Below are positions 1 to 6,811 of a DNA stretch of 64,000 nt, in pieces; the first letter of the stretch is position 1, and every line of letters begins with the position of its first letter. Source of the DNA: Clostridiaceae bacterium Marseille-Q4143 (GTDB lineage Bacteria > Bacillota > Clostridia > Lachnospirales > Lachnospiraceae); contig CP073693.1 in assembly GCA_018228645.1 (NCBI GenBank), positions 744,001-808,000 on the forward strand. The letters run 5' to 3'. Both the position numbers and the translations under genes were made by a program. The notes under the pieces were generated by a model. It searched no databases and was not told where the DNA came from. It saw only the letters and a program-made list of their open reading frames with translations.

Positions 1-255
1 TGCTATAACCAGAAGAACACAAATTACAAGCAACCAGTTTTGACAATCGAATGTAGGCTCTTCATATTTTTTTGCCTGTATTAAATCAAGAATACCGACA
101 AATACCAGAAAACCGCCTACCAATACCGGCATGAATCCTGCCATAGGTCCTTTCGTCGGCGAATATATTTCATAATTCAAAAGACTTAAAACTGCAAATA
201 TTCCACCGAAAAGAATGCTGCCTATAGGAATTAAATATTTAGTTTGAAACCGCAT
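1..255 (-). CDS. TctB-like small membrane subunit of a TTT transporter (3' part cut by window edge)
   Basis: An open frame of 85 codons starts at the ATG at 255 and runs off the left edge. A strong SD (GAGGGGGGAG) lies just before it. The protein begins MRFQTKYLIPIGSILFGG and shows two hydrophobic segments (about residues 8-25 and 38-55) separated by a GPMAGFMP turn, then a charged stretch and a third hydrophobic start. This is the layout of TctB subunits of tripartite tricarboxylate transporters, whose loop typically contains a GPGFFP-like motif. The gene follows the SAF oxidoreductase by 22 bp and is probably co-transcribed with it from the sigma-54 type promoter. A TctA gene would be expected next, outside the window. 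The family call rests on topology and the GP-F-P turn. Confidence 0.6.
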   Translation of the reverse strand, partial: MRFQTKYLIPIGSILFGGIFAVLSLLNYEIYSPTKGPMAGFMPVLVGGFLVFVGILDLIQAKKYEEPTFDCQNWLLVICVLLVIA

Positions 256-277
256 TTCTACTCCCCCCTCAAGGCTT

Positions 278-1645
278 TTACAGGTTCAATCCCTGTACAT
301 AAAGTTTATAGATATCCAATCCGGACAGATCCACGTCATCCATGGTGATTGGCTGTCCTTTCTTTACTTCTCTTGTCAGTTCCGTACCGCTCAGCAGATA
401 GTACGGTGCCAGATTCTGTACCTCTTTGCTTTCCAAGAGTTCCGGTGCCAGACCATCAATTTCATGATGATGTCCGTGTACTGTAAATTTCGTTCCTGCT
501 TTCAGGTCCTCCTTTGCCACACCGGAGAGGACAGATACCTGACGGCAGTCTGTACGGGTTCCGATTCCAAGGAGATCACCCAGAAGAATGGTGATCGGGC
601 TTTCCAGTCCCATCATGTGGTACGGCCAGTAGATACATGCATATTTCTTATTTCTTCCTACTACATGACCTTTTGCTTCCAGCAGCTCCCACATCTTTGC
701 ATTGTCGCATTTTACGATAAGGTATTCGCCGCCTGCGAAGCTTGCTTCATCCACACCCCTTAAGTTATGGAAGACATCCACAACGCCTGTCTTCTTCAGA
801 ATTCCTCCATCTTCCTCTGGAATCAGGATGTCTGCCAGCTCACTTGGCTTTGCAATCGGATAATCCATGGTAGGTGTTGCCGGAACCAGACCTGTGATGT
901 TGGATACCAGATTCATCTCGCAGAGATCTGCACAAATGACTTCTGTATATTTTCCAAGAAGCTTCTTTCTTTCTTCCAGTGTTTTGGTTCCTTCATATCT
1001 CCAGCAGTCCAGCATCTGAGGCATATCTTCCTCGATACCGCTGCCATCAGTATACGTAAGCTTTCCAGTCTCTCTGTCCCAAACGAAATCATACTCACTG
1101 GATTTTCCTGCTGCAATGATCTCCAATCCAAGTGTCTTTCCCCAGGAGATCAGGTCTACCAGATTTCTCGGCTGGTCTCCATTTACCAGTGCATAAACTG
1201 CCTGATTCTTTGCTGCCAGCTGGTGAAGTGCCGGTCCGCTGACACTGTCCGTTTCCTTTGAAACCATATAGACATTGATACCTTTATTGAGTGCTATCAC
1301 TGCCGCATCGGAGCTTACTGTTGTGTTTCCGGTACACTCTACAATACCGGTCACACCACATTCCATAACCATACGATAATCTGCCACAATGATGATGGCA
1401 TCTTCCGGTGCTTTCTTAATTTCTTCCTCATCCTTGCATACAACGATTTTATTTTCGTCATAACCAATCTCTTTTAATACTGCCAGACACTCTTCCGGAT
1501 GGCGGGAGCATACTGCCCGCAGCTCCATCAGATCCACATGAAGAATCTGAGCAAGTAATGTATATCCGTATCCACGGGTCGCACCAATGATTCCGACTTT
1601 TGATTTTTTACCATTGACTCCCGCAAACAGATTTGTATAATCCAT
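278..1645 (-). CDS. NAD(P)-dependent oxidoreductase with C-terminal SAF domain (COG4091, homoserine dehydrogenase-like)
   Basis: The 455-residue protein has a Rossmann start (VGIIGATRGYGYTLL, about residues 17-31), a middle catalytic region with conserved GNTTVSSDAA and NGDQPRNLV segments, and a C-terminal SAF-like part (about 375-450, KAGTKFTVHGHHHEI and KKGQPITMDDV). Proteins of this layout are annotated as predicted homoserine dehydrogenases with a SAF domain. Their substrate is generally not established, so I give no reaction. The start has SD AAGGAGAGG ten bases upstream. The gene is the first of a unit with a TctB-like gene, preceded by a sigma-54 type -24/-12 element and an upstream palindrome. 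It is separated from the D-glutamate/5-oxoproline operon by a terminator, so it is likely regulated independently. Confidence 0.75.
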   Translation of the reverse strand: MDYTNLFAGVNGKKSKVGIIGATRGYGYTLLAQILHVDLMELRAVCSRHPEECLAVLKEIGYDENKIVVCKDEEEIKKAPEDAIIIVADYRMVMECGVTGIVECTGNTTVSSDAAVIALNKGINVYMVSKETDSVSGPALHQLAAKNQAVYALVNGDQPRNLVDLISWGKTLGLEIIAAGKSSEYDFVWDRETGKLTYTDGSGIEEDMPQMLDCWRYEGTKTLEERKKLLGKYTEVICADLCEMNLVSNITGLVPATPTMDYPIAKPSELADILIPEEDGGILKKTGVVDVFHNLRGVDEASFAGGEYLIVKCDNAKMWELLEAKGHVVGRNKKYACIYWPYHMMGLESPITILLGDLLGIGTRTDCRQVSVLSGVAKEDLKAGTKFTVHGHHHEIDGLAPELLESKEVQNLAPYYLLSGTELTREVKKGQPITMDDVDLSGLDIYKLYVQGLNL

Positions 1646-1691
1646 AAGTGAAATACCTCTCCTTCTCTTATCTGCTTATGCCATAGTATTA

Positions 1692-1707
1692 AGCAAGAGC
1701 TGTGCCA
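1692..1707 (-). promoter_or_regulatory. Sigma-54 type (-24/-12) promoter
   Basis: The minus strand reads TGGCAC-AGCTC-TTGCT, an exact fit to the RpoN consensus TGGCAC-N5-TTGCW with correct GG to GC spacing. The start point would fall near 1,681, giving a leader of about 36 nt before the SAF oxidoreductase ATG at 1,645. No comparable sigma-A promoter is evident in the same gap. Confidence 0.75.
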
Positions 1708-1788
1708 AATTAAATTTTCGCTAATTTCTCGTCAAAATCCTGTTAATTTCTACACATCTTTCATAAATTCATTGCTATCCCATACGCA

Positions 1789-1810
1789 ATGCAATGCAAC
1801 TGCATTGCAT
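1789..1810. promoter_or_regulatory. 22-bp perfect palindrome, candidate enhancer-binding-protein site
   Basis: Two 10-bp arms, ATGCAATGCA and TGCATTGCAT, are separated by AC. The centre lies about 118 bp upstream of the predicted sigma-54 start, the normal distance for an upstream activator site bound by an RpoN-dependent activator. A further overlapping GCAAT half-repeat adjoins the left arm. The activator gene is not in the window. Confidence 0.6.
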
Positions 1811-1817
1811 TTAGGTT

Positions 1818-1848
1818 TAAAAAAAGAGACTGCCTGTTCAGCAGTCTC
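1818..1848 (-). terminator. Intrinsic terminator of the D-glutamate/5-oxoproline operon
   Basis: On the minus strand GAGACTGC-TGAACAG-GCAGTCTC forms an 8-bp stem followed by a run of seven T, just past the stop codon of the DUF4392 gene at 1,871. Confidence 0.9.
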
Positions 1849-1870
1849 AAATCACGATTCTATCGCACTT

Positions 1871-2704
1871 TTATGCAATAGCTTCAGCCAAAGAATCAAG
1901 AATTTCTTTTTCCACCGTCATGTCAAATCCGTCCACACCCATCTTCTTCTCTTTAAGAACGCCATCCACACTGCCGATCTCCAGTGTAGCTGCCAGATAA
2001 GGCTCTGCTTCTGCAAACGTGAACAGCACTTCCTCGCCGGACAGTTTCTGAAGCCATGCAGTCAGTGCATAAGCACCCCAGTTAGAAGTGGTTGCAATGA
2101 TCAGGTCATCCACCGATACTACGCATGGGTTCAGCTCCAGTTTCTCGGAAATAATATCTTTTACATTGCCCATGCCGATCTCATTACCACCGTCTCCCAC
2201 ACCAATGGTCGGAATGTGTTTTTCCGGTGCCAGTTCAAAGAGATGGTCAATGGCTGCTGTCTCGCTGGTAATGCTGACACCACGCATATTGGCATATTCA
2301 TGCTCAGCGTTCTCACCGCAGCGTTCAATAGAGATCATATACACTGGATTATATTTATCCAGAATATCTTCATAGACCTGCTCATCTGCCGCAATGTCCA
2401 CATACTCTACATCCAGCTGTTTCAGTTCAAAAAATCCCTTGCAGTATTTATCCGTGACAACGACCGAATGAAATCCCAGATGGTTAAGGGCCTCCGCTAC
2501 GGCAACGGTGCCAAGAGGGCCATCCGTTTCTGCATAACCAGCCACATAGAATCCGGTAGTCAGAAGAACGGTTCCACGCTCTGCGTGAAGAAGCTTTTCT
2601 GCTGCGGTCCTGCAATAGCCATCTTTCAGATACTTTTTCAGAACATTCATTCCTCTTTTAGAATAACGAAGCACTACGTCTTCCGGTGTTAATTTACTCA
2701 TCAT
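1871..2704 (-). CDS. DUF4392 protein, homologue of the C-terminal half of D-glutamate cyclase
   Basis: About 277 residues. The protein contains the GVGDGGNEIGMGNV segment and an RGTVLLTTGFYV core typical of DUF4392 (D-glutamate cyclase-like, C-terminal). In the animal enzyme DGLUCY, which cyclises D-glutamate to 5-oxo-D-proline, a DUF1445 domain and a DUF4392 domain are joined. Here the DUF1445 partner is a separate gene two places upstream in the same operon. The start overlaps the pxpA stop (ATGATG); the second ATG at 2,701 has the better spacing from GGGAGAG. The family call is firm. D-glutamate cyclase activity is inferred from homology and context. Confidence 0.8.
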   Translation of the reverse strand: MMSKLTPEDVVLRYSKRGMNVLKKYLKDGYCRTAAEKLLHAERGTVLLTTGFYVAGYAETDGPLGTVAVAEALNHLGFHSVVVTDKYCKGFFELKQLDVEYVDIAADEQVYEDILDKYNPVYMISIERCGENAEHEYANMRGVSITSETAAIDHLFELAPEKHIPTIGVGDGGNEIGMGNVKDIISEKLELNPCVVSVDDLIIATTSNWGAYALTAWLQKLSGEEVLFTFAEAEPYLAATLEIGSVDGVLKEKKMGVDGFDMTVEKEILDSLAEAIA

Positions 2705-3480
2705 GACTCTCCCACAATAACTTCTTTCATCGGTACAATCACTACACCTACTTTTTCCAGTTCCGAACGGATCTTCTGAACAAACAGGAGTGCCTTCTGT
2801 CCGTCTCCGTGAACACAGATGGAATCTGCCTGTACCTCTATCTTTTTACCGGTAATCGCGGTAACCGTTCCCTTTTGTACCATCTCCAGTACTCTTGCTA
2901 CCGCTTCCTCTTCATCGGTAATCATGGCACCTTCCTGAGATCTTGGTACTAAGGTTCCATCTTCCATGTAAGCACGGTCTGCAAATACCTCACCTGCAGT
3001 CTTCAGCCCCAGTGCCTTTGCAGCTTTCACCATTTTGCCGCTTCCTGGTCCCAGAAGAATGAGATCCGGATTCACAGCCTTGATTCCTCTGCAGATGGCC
3101 TCTGCCAGTTTATCATCCTTCTCCGCCATATTATACATGGCTCCATGGGGTTTTACATGCTGCATGGCAATTCCATTCGCCCGGCAGAATGCTTCCAGTG
3201 CACCGATCTGATACATAACAATGTCTGTAACTTCTGCCGGCGCAACATTCATATTTCTTCGTCCGAATCCCACCAGATCCTGATAACCCGGGTGGGCGCC
3301 TGCTGCCACACCACTCTCTGCTGCCATCTTCACCGTTCTGCTCATGACCACCGGATCAGATGCGTGGAATCCGCAGGCAATATTTGCCGATGTAATGAGC
3401 GGAAGAATCTGCTCATCCATCCCCAGTTTATAATTTCCAAAGCTTTCACCAAGATCACAGTTTAAATCTACTTTTTCCAT
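2701..3480 (-). CDS. pxpA: 5-oxoprolinase subunit PxpA (LamB/YcsF family)
   Basis: The protein opens with VDLNCDLGESFGNYKLG and has SANIACGFHASDP and GAHPGYQDLVGFGRR, the signature blocks of the LamB/YcsF family. With PxpB and PxpC it forms the ATP-dependent prokaryotic 5-oxoprolinase, which opens 5-oxoproline to glutamate. The ATG at 3,480 is preferred because AGGA lies about ten bases upstream; the in-frame GTG at 3,489 sits directly on that SD. The product is 259 residues, close to the usual 250. It is the fifth gene of the operon and its stop overlaps the next start. Confidence 0.9.
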   Translation of the reverse strand: MEKVDLNCDLGESFGNYKLGMDEQILPLITSANIACGFHASDPVVMSRTVKMAAESGVAAGAHPGYQDLVGFGRRNMNVAPAEVTDIVMYQIGALEAFCRANGIAMQHVKPHGAMYNMAEKDDKLAEAICRGIKAVNPDLILLGPGSGKMVKAAKALGLKTAGEVFADRAYMEDGTLVPRSQEGAMITDEEEAVARVLEMVQKGTVTAITGKKIEVQADSICVHGDGQKALLFVQKIRSELEKVGVVIVPMKEVIVGES

Positions 3481-3496
3481 TCTGCTCACTTCCTGC

Positions 3497-4282
3497 TCAG
3501 TATTTCAAATTGATATTTTTCACATCGGTCACCAGCATATGACCCGGTGCATGGGTAATACAGAAATCCGGTTTGGAATCCATAATCACATTTTGCGGCG
3601 TCACTCCACAGGGCCAGAATACGGGAACCTCCCCTTCATGAATCGCCACCATGTCACCGAAATCAGGATGCAGCAGATCGGTAATTCCGATCACTTCCGG
3701 TGCTCCGATATGAATCGGTGCTCCGTGAACCTTCGGCATATCTCCGGTGATCAGTACCGCTTTCGGAATCAGATCATGAAGAATCGGACGCATGCTCACC
3801 ACCATATTTCCATGGAAAACACCTGCCGGTGCGCATGGGATATTGGTCTTATACATGGGAACGTTGCAACCCTCCTCAATATGACGGACCGGAACTCCTG
3901 CTTCCAGAAGATCAGCTTCAAAAGAGAAGCTGCAGCCGATCAGAAAGCTGACCAGATCCTCTCGCCAGAGGTCCGACACATCCTGAAATTCTCCTTTCAG
4001 CTCGCCATGTTCATAGAGCCGGTATTTCGGAATTTCTTTTGCAATATCACATCCCGGAGCAATGGTTTTCAGATAGCGGTCTCCCACATCTCCTACTTCC
4101 AGAATCGGACAGGATCTGGGATTTCTCTGGGTAAAGAGTAAAAAATCATAAGCATATTTTTTCGGAATAATAACCAGATTCGCCTGTGCATATCCACCGC
4201 TCATGCCTGCCGTGGGTCCGGTAATTTTTCCTTCTGAGATCAGCTTCCGGATCTCCTGTGGTTTCATATGATAATAATCCAT
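3497..4282 (-). CDS. DUF1445 protein (YcsI type), putative D-glutamate cyclase / hydro-lyase
   Basis: A 261-residue protein with the DUF1445 hallmarks: GKITGPTAGMSGGYAQANL near the N-terminus, then FLIGCSFSFEADLLEAGVPVRH, NIPCAPAGVFHGNMVVSMRP and FWPCGVTPQNV. UniProt places this family with D-glutamate cyclases because it matches the N-terminal half of animal DGLUCY. In Bacillus subtilis ycsI lies with the ycsF/kip genes. The chosen ATG at 4,282 overlaps the pxpC stop as TAATG and has SD AAAGGAG eight bases upstream, so translation is probably coupled. Its partner DUF4392 protein is encoded after pxpA. The exact reaction is inferred. Confidence 0.85.
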   Translation of the reverse strand: MDYYHMKPQEIRKLISEGKITGPTAGMSGGYAQANLVIIPKKYAYDFLLFTQRNPRSCPILEVGDVGDRYLKTIAPGCDIAKEIPKYRLYEHGELKGEFQDVSDLWREDLVSFLIGCSFSFEADLLEAGVPVRHIEEGCNVPMYKTNIPCAPAGVFHGNMVVSMRPILHDLIPKAVLITGDMPKVHGAPIHIGAPEVIGITDLLHPDFGDMVAIHEGEVPVFWPCGVTPQNVIMDSKPDFCITHAPGHMLVTDVKNINLKY

Positions 4283-5205
4283 TAAAAGCACTCCTTTTTC
4301 CGTTCTTTTCTGCTGATCTCCTGGGCTTCCTCAACCGACACTTTCCGAAATCGGATCCGGTCTCCCGGCTTACACTGGGCCACTTTCGGAAGATCTGCCT
4401 GGGTGACAGTTCCGATTTTGGCATATCCACCGGTAGTCTGATGGTCTGCCATCAGGATAATCGGTTTTCCGCTGGATGGAATCTGAATAGAGCCAAAGAC
4501 AATGCCGTCTGATACAATATCCGTTCCGTTTTTACTTTCCACTTCCGGACCTTCCAGCCGATACCCCATCCGGTCGCAGGACTCCGTCACTTCATAGCTT
4601 TCCGAATAAAAATGATGAATTCCTGCTTCTGTAAAATATTCTTCCTGTGGTCCCGGCACAACAGATACCAACACTTCCTTCGGGTAATCCGGCACCGATA
4701 CTTTCCGGTCTTTCACTTCATCCCAGCTATGTAATGCTTCTCCAATGGGAAGTTCGTCTCCCGTCTGCAGTGCACGTCCTTCATGCCCTCCGATACCGCA
4801 TTTCAGGTTCGTAGAATAACTGCCCATCACTTTCGGCACTTCAAATCCGCCTGCCACAGCCAAATAGGTACGGCATCCGGTCTTTGCCATGCCAAGGTTC
4901 AGCACCCCGTCTGCAGGTACCTTCACCGCCTGGTTCATGGCAATTGGTTTCTGATTCACCGTCGGCTGCATATCTGCACCTGTCAGCGCGATAACCGTAT
5001 CCTCTTCAAATCTGCAGCTTCCGCCATAAAGGGTCATCTCCAGCACCGCTGCTCCCTCTTCATTTCCGACCAGATAGTTTGCTTTACGATAAGCCGCCGT
5101 ATCCATCACTCCGGAACAAGTCATGCCGGATTTCTGGTACCCGAAACGTCCCAGGTCCTGCACGGTGGTCAGCACACCCGGAATCACAACTTTCATTGTC
5201 TTCAT
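4282..5205 (-). CDS. pxpC: 5-oxoprolinase subunit PxpC (KipA / biotin-dependent carboxyltransferase family)
   Basis: The 307-residue protein starts MKTMKVVIPGVLTTVQDLGR and carries GYQKSGMTCSGVMD, ALTGADMQ, GMAKTGCRTYLAVAGG and ILMADHQTTGGYAKIGTV, the standard KipA/PxpC blocks. It works with PxpB and PxpA in ATP-dependent hydrolysis of 5-oxoproline to glutamate in the cytoplasm. SD AGGAGG precedes the ATG by eight bases. It follows pxpB by 14 bp and its stop overlaps the DUF1445 start. The older 'allophanate hydrolase subunit 2' name would be misleading, since no urea amidolyase genes are present. Confidence 0.9.
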   Translation of the reverse strand: MKTMKVVIPGVLTTVQDLGRFGYQKSGMTCSGVMDTAAYRKANYLVGNEEGAAVLEMTLYGGSCRFEEDTVIALTGADMQPTVNQKPIAMNQAVKVPADGVLNLGMAKTGCRTYLAVAGGFEVPKVMGSYSTNLKCGIGGHEGRALQTGDELPIGEALHSWDEVKDRKVSVPDYPKEVLVSVVPGPQEEYFTEAGIHHFYSESYEVTESCDRMGYRLEGPEVESKNGTDIVSDGIVFGSIQIPSSGKPIILMADHQTTGGYAKIGTVTQADLPKVAQCKPGDRIRFRKVSVEEAQEISRKERKKECF

Positions 5206-5219
5206 AGTGCTTTCCTCCT

Positions 5220-5933
5220 TTACTCCTCTGTGACTTCTATCTGATACTTGCCGTCCAGCACTGCCCGACGGATATCGTAGTAATCCATAATTGTAATGGG
5301 TACAAAACGAATATAATCTCCCGCCTGTACCAGAATTGGCTGTTCCCGGTTCGGGTCATACATGTCAATCGGGGTCTCTCCCATAAGCCGCCAGCCGCCC
5401 GGTGAATCCATAGGATAAATGCCTGTCTGGCTTCCGCCAATCCCTACAGCTCCCCTGCTGATCTTCAGTCTCGGCGACTTCAGACGCGGCACATGAATTC
5501 TCTCATCCAGTCCTCCAAGATAAGCAAATCCCGGAAGAAATCCAAGCATATAGACTTTATAATCCACAGAACTGTGAATGTCAATCATCTCTTTCCGATC
5601 CAGCCCTGTCAACTGTTCCATGTCTGCCAGATCCGGACCAAACCGCGCCCCATAACAGCATGGAATTTTCAAAATCCGCTTTTTCGTCTTCTGTTCTGTC
5701 TTCAGATTCCGGGCCAGTTCCTCGATTTTATCTGCAGCTTCCCGATACGACAGCTGATAAGAATCATAATAGATCAGAAGCGACCGGAAGGTAGGAACCA
5801 CCTCTCCAATTCCCGGAATCTGCTGTTCTTCTATTTTTGCAGCCAACGCATGTACCTGATCATTGACTGCCTCATCAATCCGGTCACCAAACTCCGCTAC
5901 CAAAACCTGATCACCTGCTGCCATAAGTTTCAT
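5220..5933 (-). CDS. pxpB: 5-oxoprolinase subunit PxpB (KipI family)
   Basis: The protein (237 residues) carries YMLGFLPGFAYLGGLDERIHVPR, GAVGIGGSQTGIYP and PGGWRLMGETP, the core of PxpB/KipI. It is the second catalytic half of prokaryotic 5-oxoprolinase. I place the start at the ATG at 5,933 (MKLMAAGDQ), which has AAAGGAG ten bases upstream. The longer frame from the GTG at 5,954 would put its start codon inside that SD. The gene follows the aminotransferase by 30 bp and precedes pxpC by 14 bp. Confidence 0.9.
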   Translation of the reverse strand: MKLMAAGDQVLVAEFGDRIDEAVNDQVHALAAKIEEQQIPGIGEVVPTFRSLLIYYDSYQLSYREAADKIEELARNLKTEQKTKKRILKIPCCYGARFGPDLADMEQLTGLDRKEMIDIHSSVDYKVYMLGFLPGFAYLGGLDERIHVPRLKSPRLKISRGAVGIGGSQTGIYPMDSPGGWRLMGETPIDMYDPNREQPILVQAGDYIRFVPITIMDYYDIRRAVLDGKYQIEVTEE

Positions 5934-5963
5934 GATGAAAGAACTCCTTTCCACGACCTGCTT

Positions 5964-6665
5964 TTATATTGCTGTAGCCTCTGTAAATTCGTCGATCAGT
6001 GCGGCCCGGATCTTTTCCAGAAGTTCCGGTGCCTTTCCGCCTACCGGTCTGCCGTCCAGTTCATTTGCATGGAGACACAGGTTACTGGAACTGGTCACCA
6101 GAACCTCATCTGCATTGTACATTTCATCCAGCGTGTATGGAGTTTCACTTACCGGAATCTCCAGTTTCTTACACATCCGGATCAGATGAGCTCTTGCAAT
6201 ACCCGGAAGAATCAGATTATCGGTCGGTGCGGTAATCAGCTTGCCATCTTTTATAATATGGCAGTTGCTGTGGGCACATTCTGTAACCCTTCCGCCCGGT
6301 CTGTAGAATACTGTTTCATCTGCTCCGGCTTTCTTAGCCTTCTCAGCTGCCATAACAGATGGGATCAGATTCAGAGTTTTAATATTACAGTGGAAAAATC
6401 GGGTATCTTCCGTGCTGATCAGTTTAATGGGTTTCATTCCATCGGAAATCTCAGCCGGTTTCAGCATGATCCAGAGATTTCCAGGACCTTCTGTAAATAC
6501 ATGATTCCGAATTCCGGTTCCTCTGGTCAGTTGATAATATACAAACAGATTGCCCGTATCCATCTTATTTACCATTTCCTGAAGGAGATCTTTTAATTCC
6601 TGCTTGGTTACCGGCATCTCATCCAGTTCACCAAATTTTCCATTGTAATAACCCAGTGTTTTCAT
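5964..6665 (-). CDS. D-amino-acid aminotransferase-like class IV PLP enzyme with an internal N-terminal deletion
   Basis: The protein matches bacterial D-amino-acid transaminases from LFVYYQLTRGTGIRNHVF onward and keeps the PLP lysine context (HCNIKTLNLIPSV), the VTECAHSNCHIIKDG segment and LVTSSSNLC near the end. The start at 6,665 (MKTLGYYNGKFGELDEM) has SD GGAGGAG. It is 233 residues, about 50 shorter than the usual 280. The first 17 residues align with the family start and then jump directly to the segment normally found near residue 63. Missing is the conserved FGDGVY active-site block. The frame is intact, so this is an in-frame deletion and activity is doubtful. It heads the D-glutamate/5-oxoproline operon, where interconversion of D-glutamate and 2-oxoglutarate would fit. 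Confidence 0.8.
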   Translation of the reverse strand: MKTLGYYNGKFGELDEMPVTKQELKDLLQEMVNKMDTGNLFVYYQLTRGTGIRNHVFTEGPGNLWIMLKPAEISDGMKPIKLISTEDTRFFHCNIKTLNLIPSVMAAEKAKKAGADETVFYRPGGRVTECAHSNCHIIKDGKLITAPTDNLILPGIARAHLIRMCKKLEIPVSETPYTLDEMYNADEVLVTSSSNLCLHANELDGRPVGGKAPELLEKIRAALIDEFTEATAI

Positions 6666-6670
6666 AGCTA

Positions 6671-6749
6671 TCTCCTCCATCGTTTCCGAACAAACAAAAA
6701 ACGATGGCAATTTCCTCTTCAGGAAAACACCATCGTTTTTCGCTTGTTC
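6671..6749 (-). promoter_or_regulatory. Leader hairpin with alternative pairing near the SD (candidate attenuator)
   Basis: On the minus strand, arm 6749-6730 can pair with arm 6707-6688 over 20 bp with only two G-U pairs; a small inner hairpin sits between, and T6 lies in the downstream arm. Part of that downstream arm (6707-6699) can instead pair with 6685-6677, immediately next to the SD (6678-6671). A terminator and an alternative hairpin at the ribosome site are therefore mutually exclusive. The hairpin lies after the predicted promoter and may also end read-through from malQ. Confidence 0.55.
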
Positions 6750-6766
6750 TTATATTGATGGAACTA

Positions 6767-6794
6767 ATTATACGATCTTTCATTCAAAAGTCAA
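6767..6794 (-). promoter_or_regulatory. Sigma-A promoter of the D-glutamate/5-oxoproline operon
   Basis: TTGACT (6794-6789) and a perfect TATAAT (6772-6767) are 16 bp apart on the minus strand. The start point near 6,760 gives a leader of about 95 nt containing the hairpins described above. Confidence 0.8.
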
Positions 6795-6811
6795 TGTAAA
6801 ATTTATGGCAT

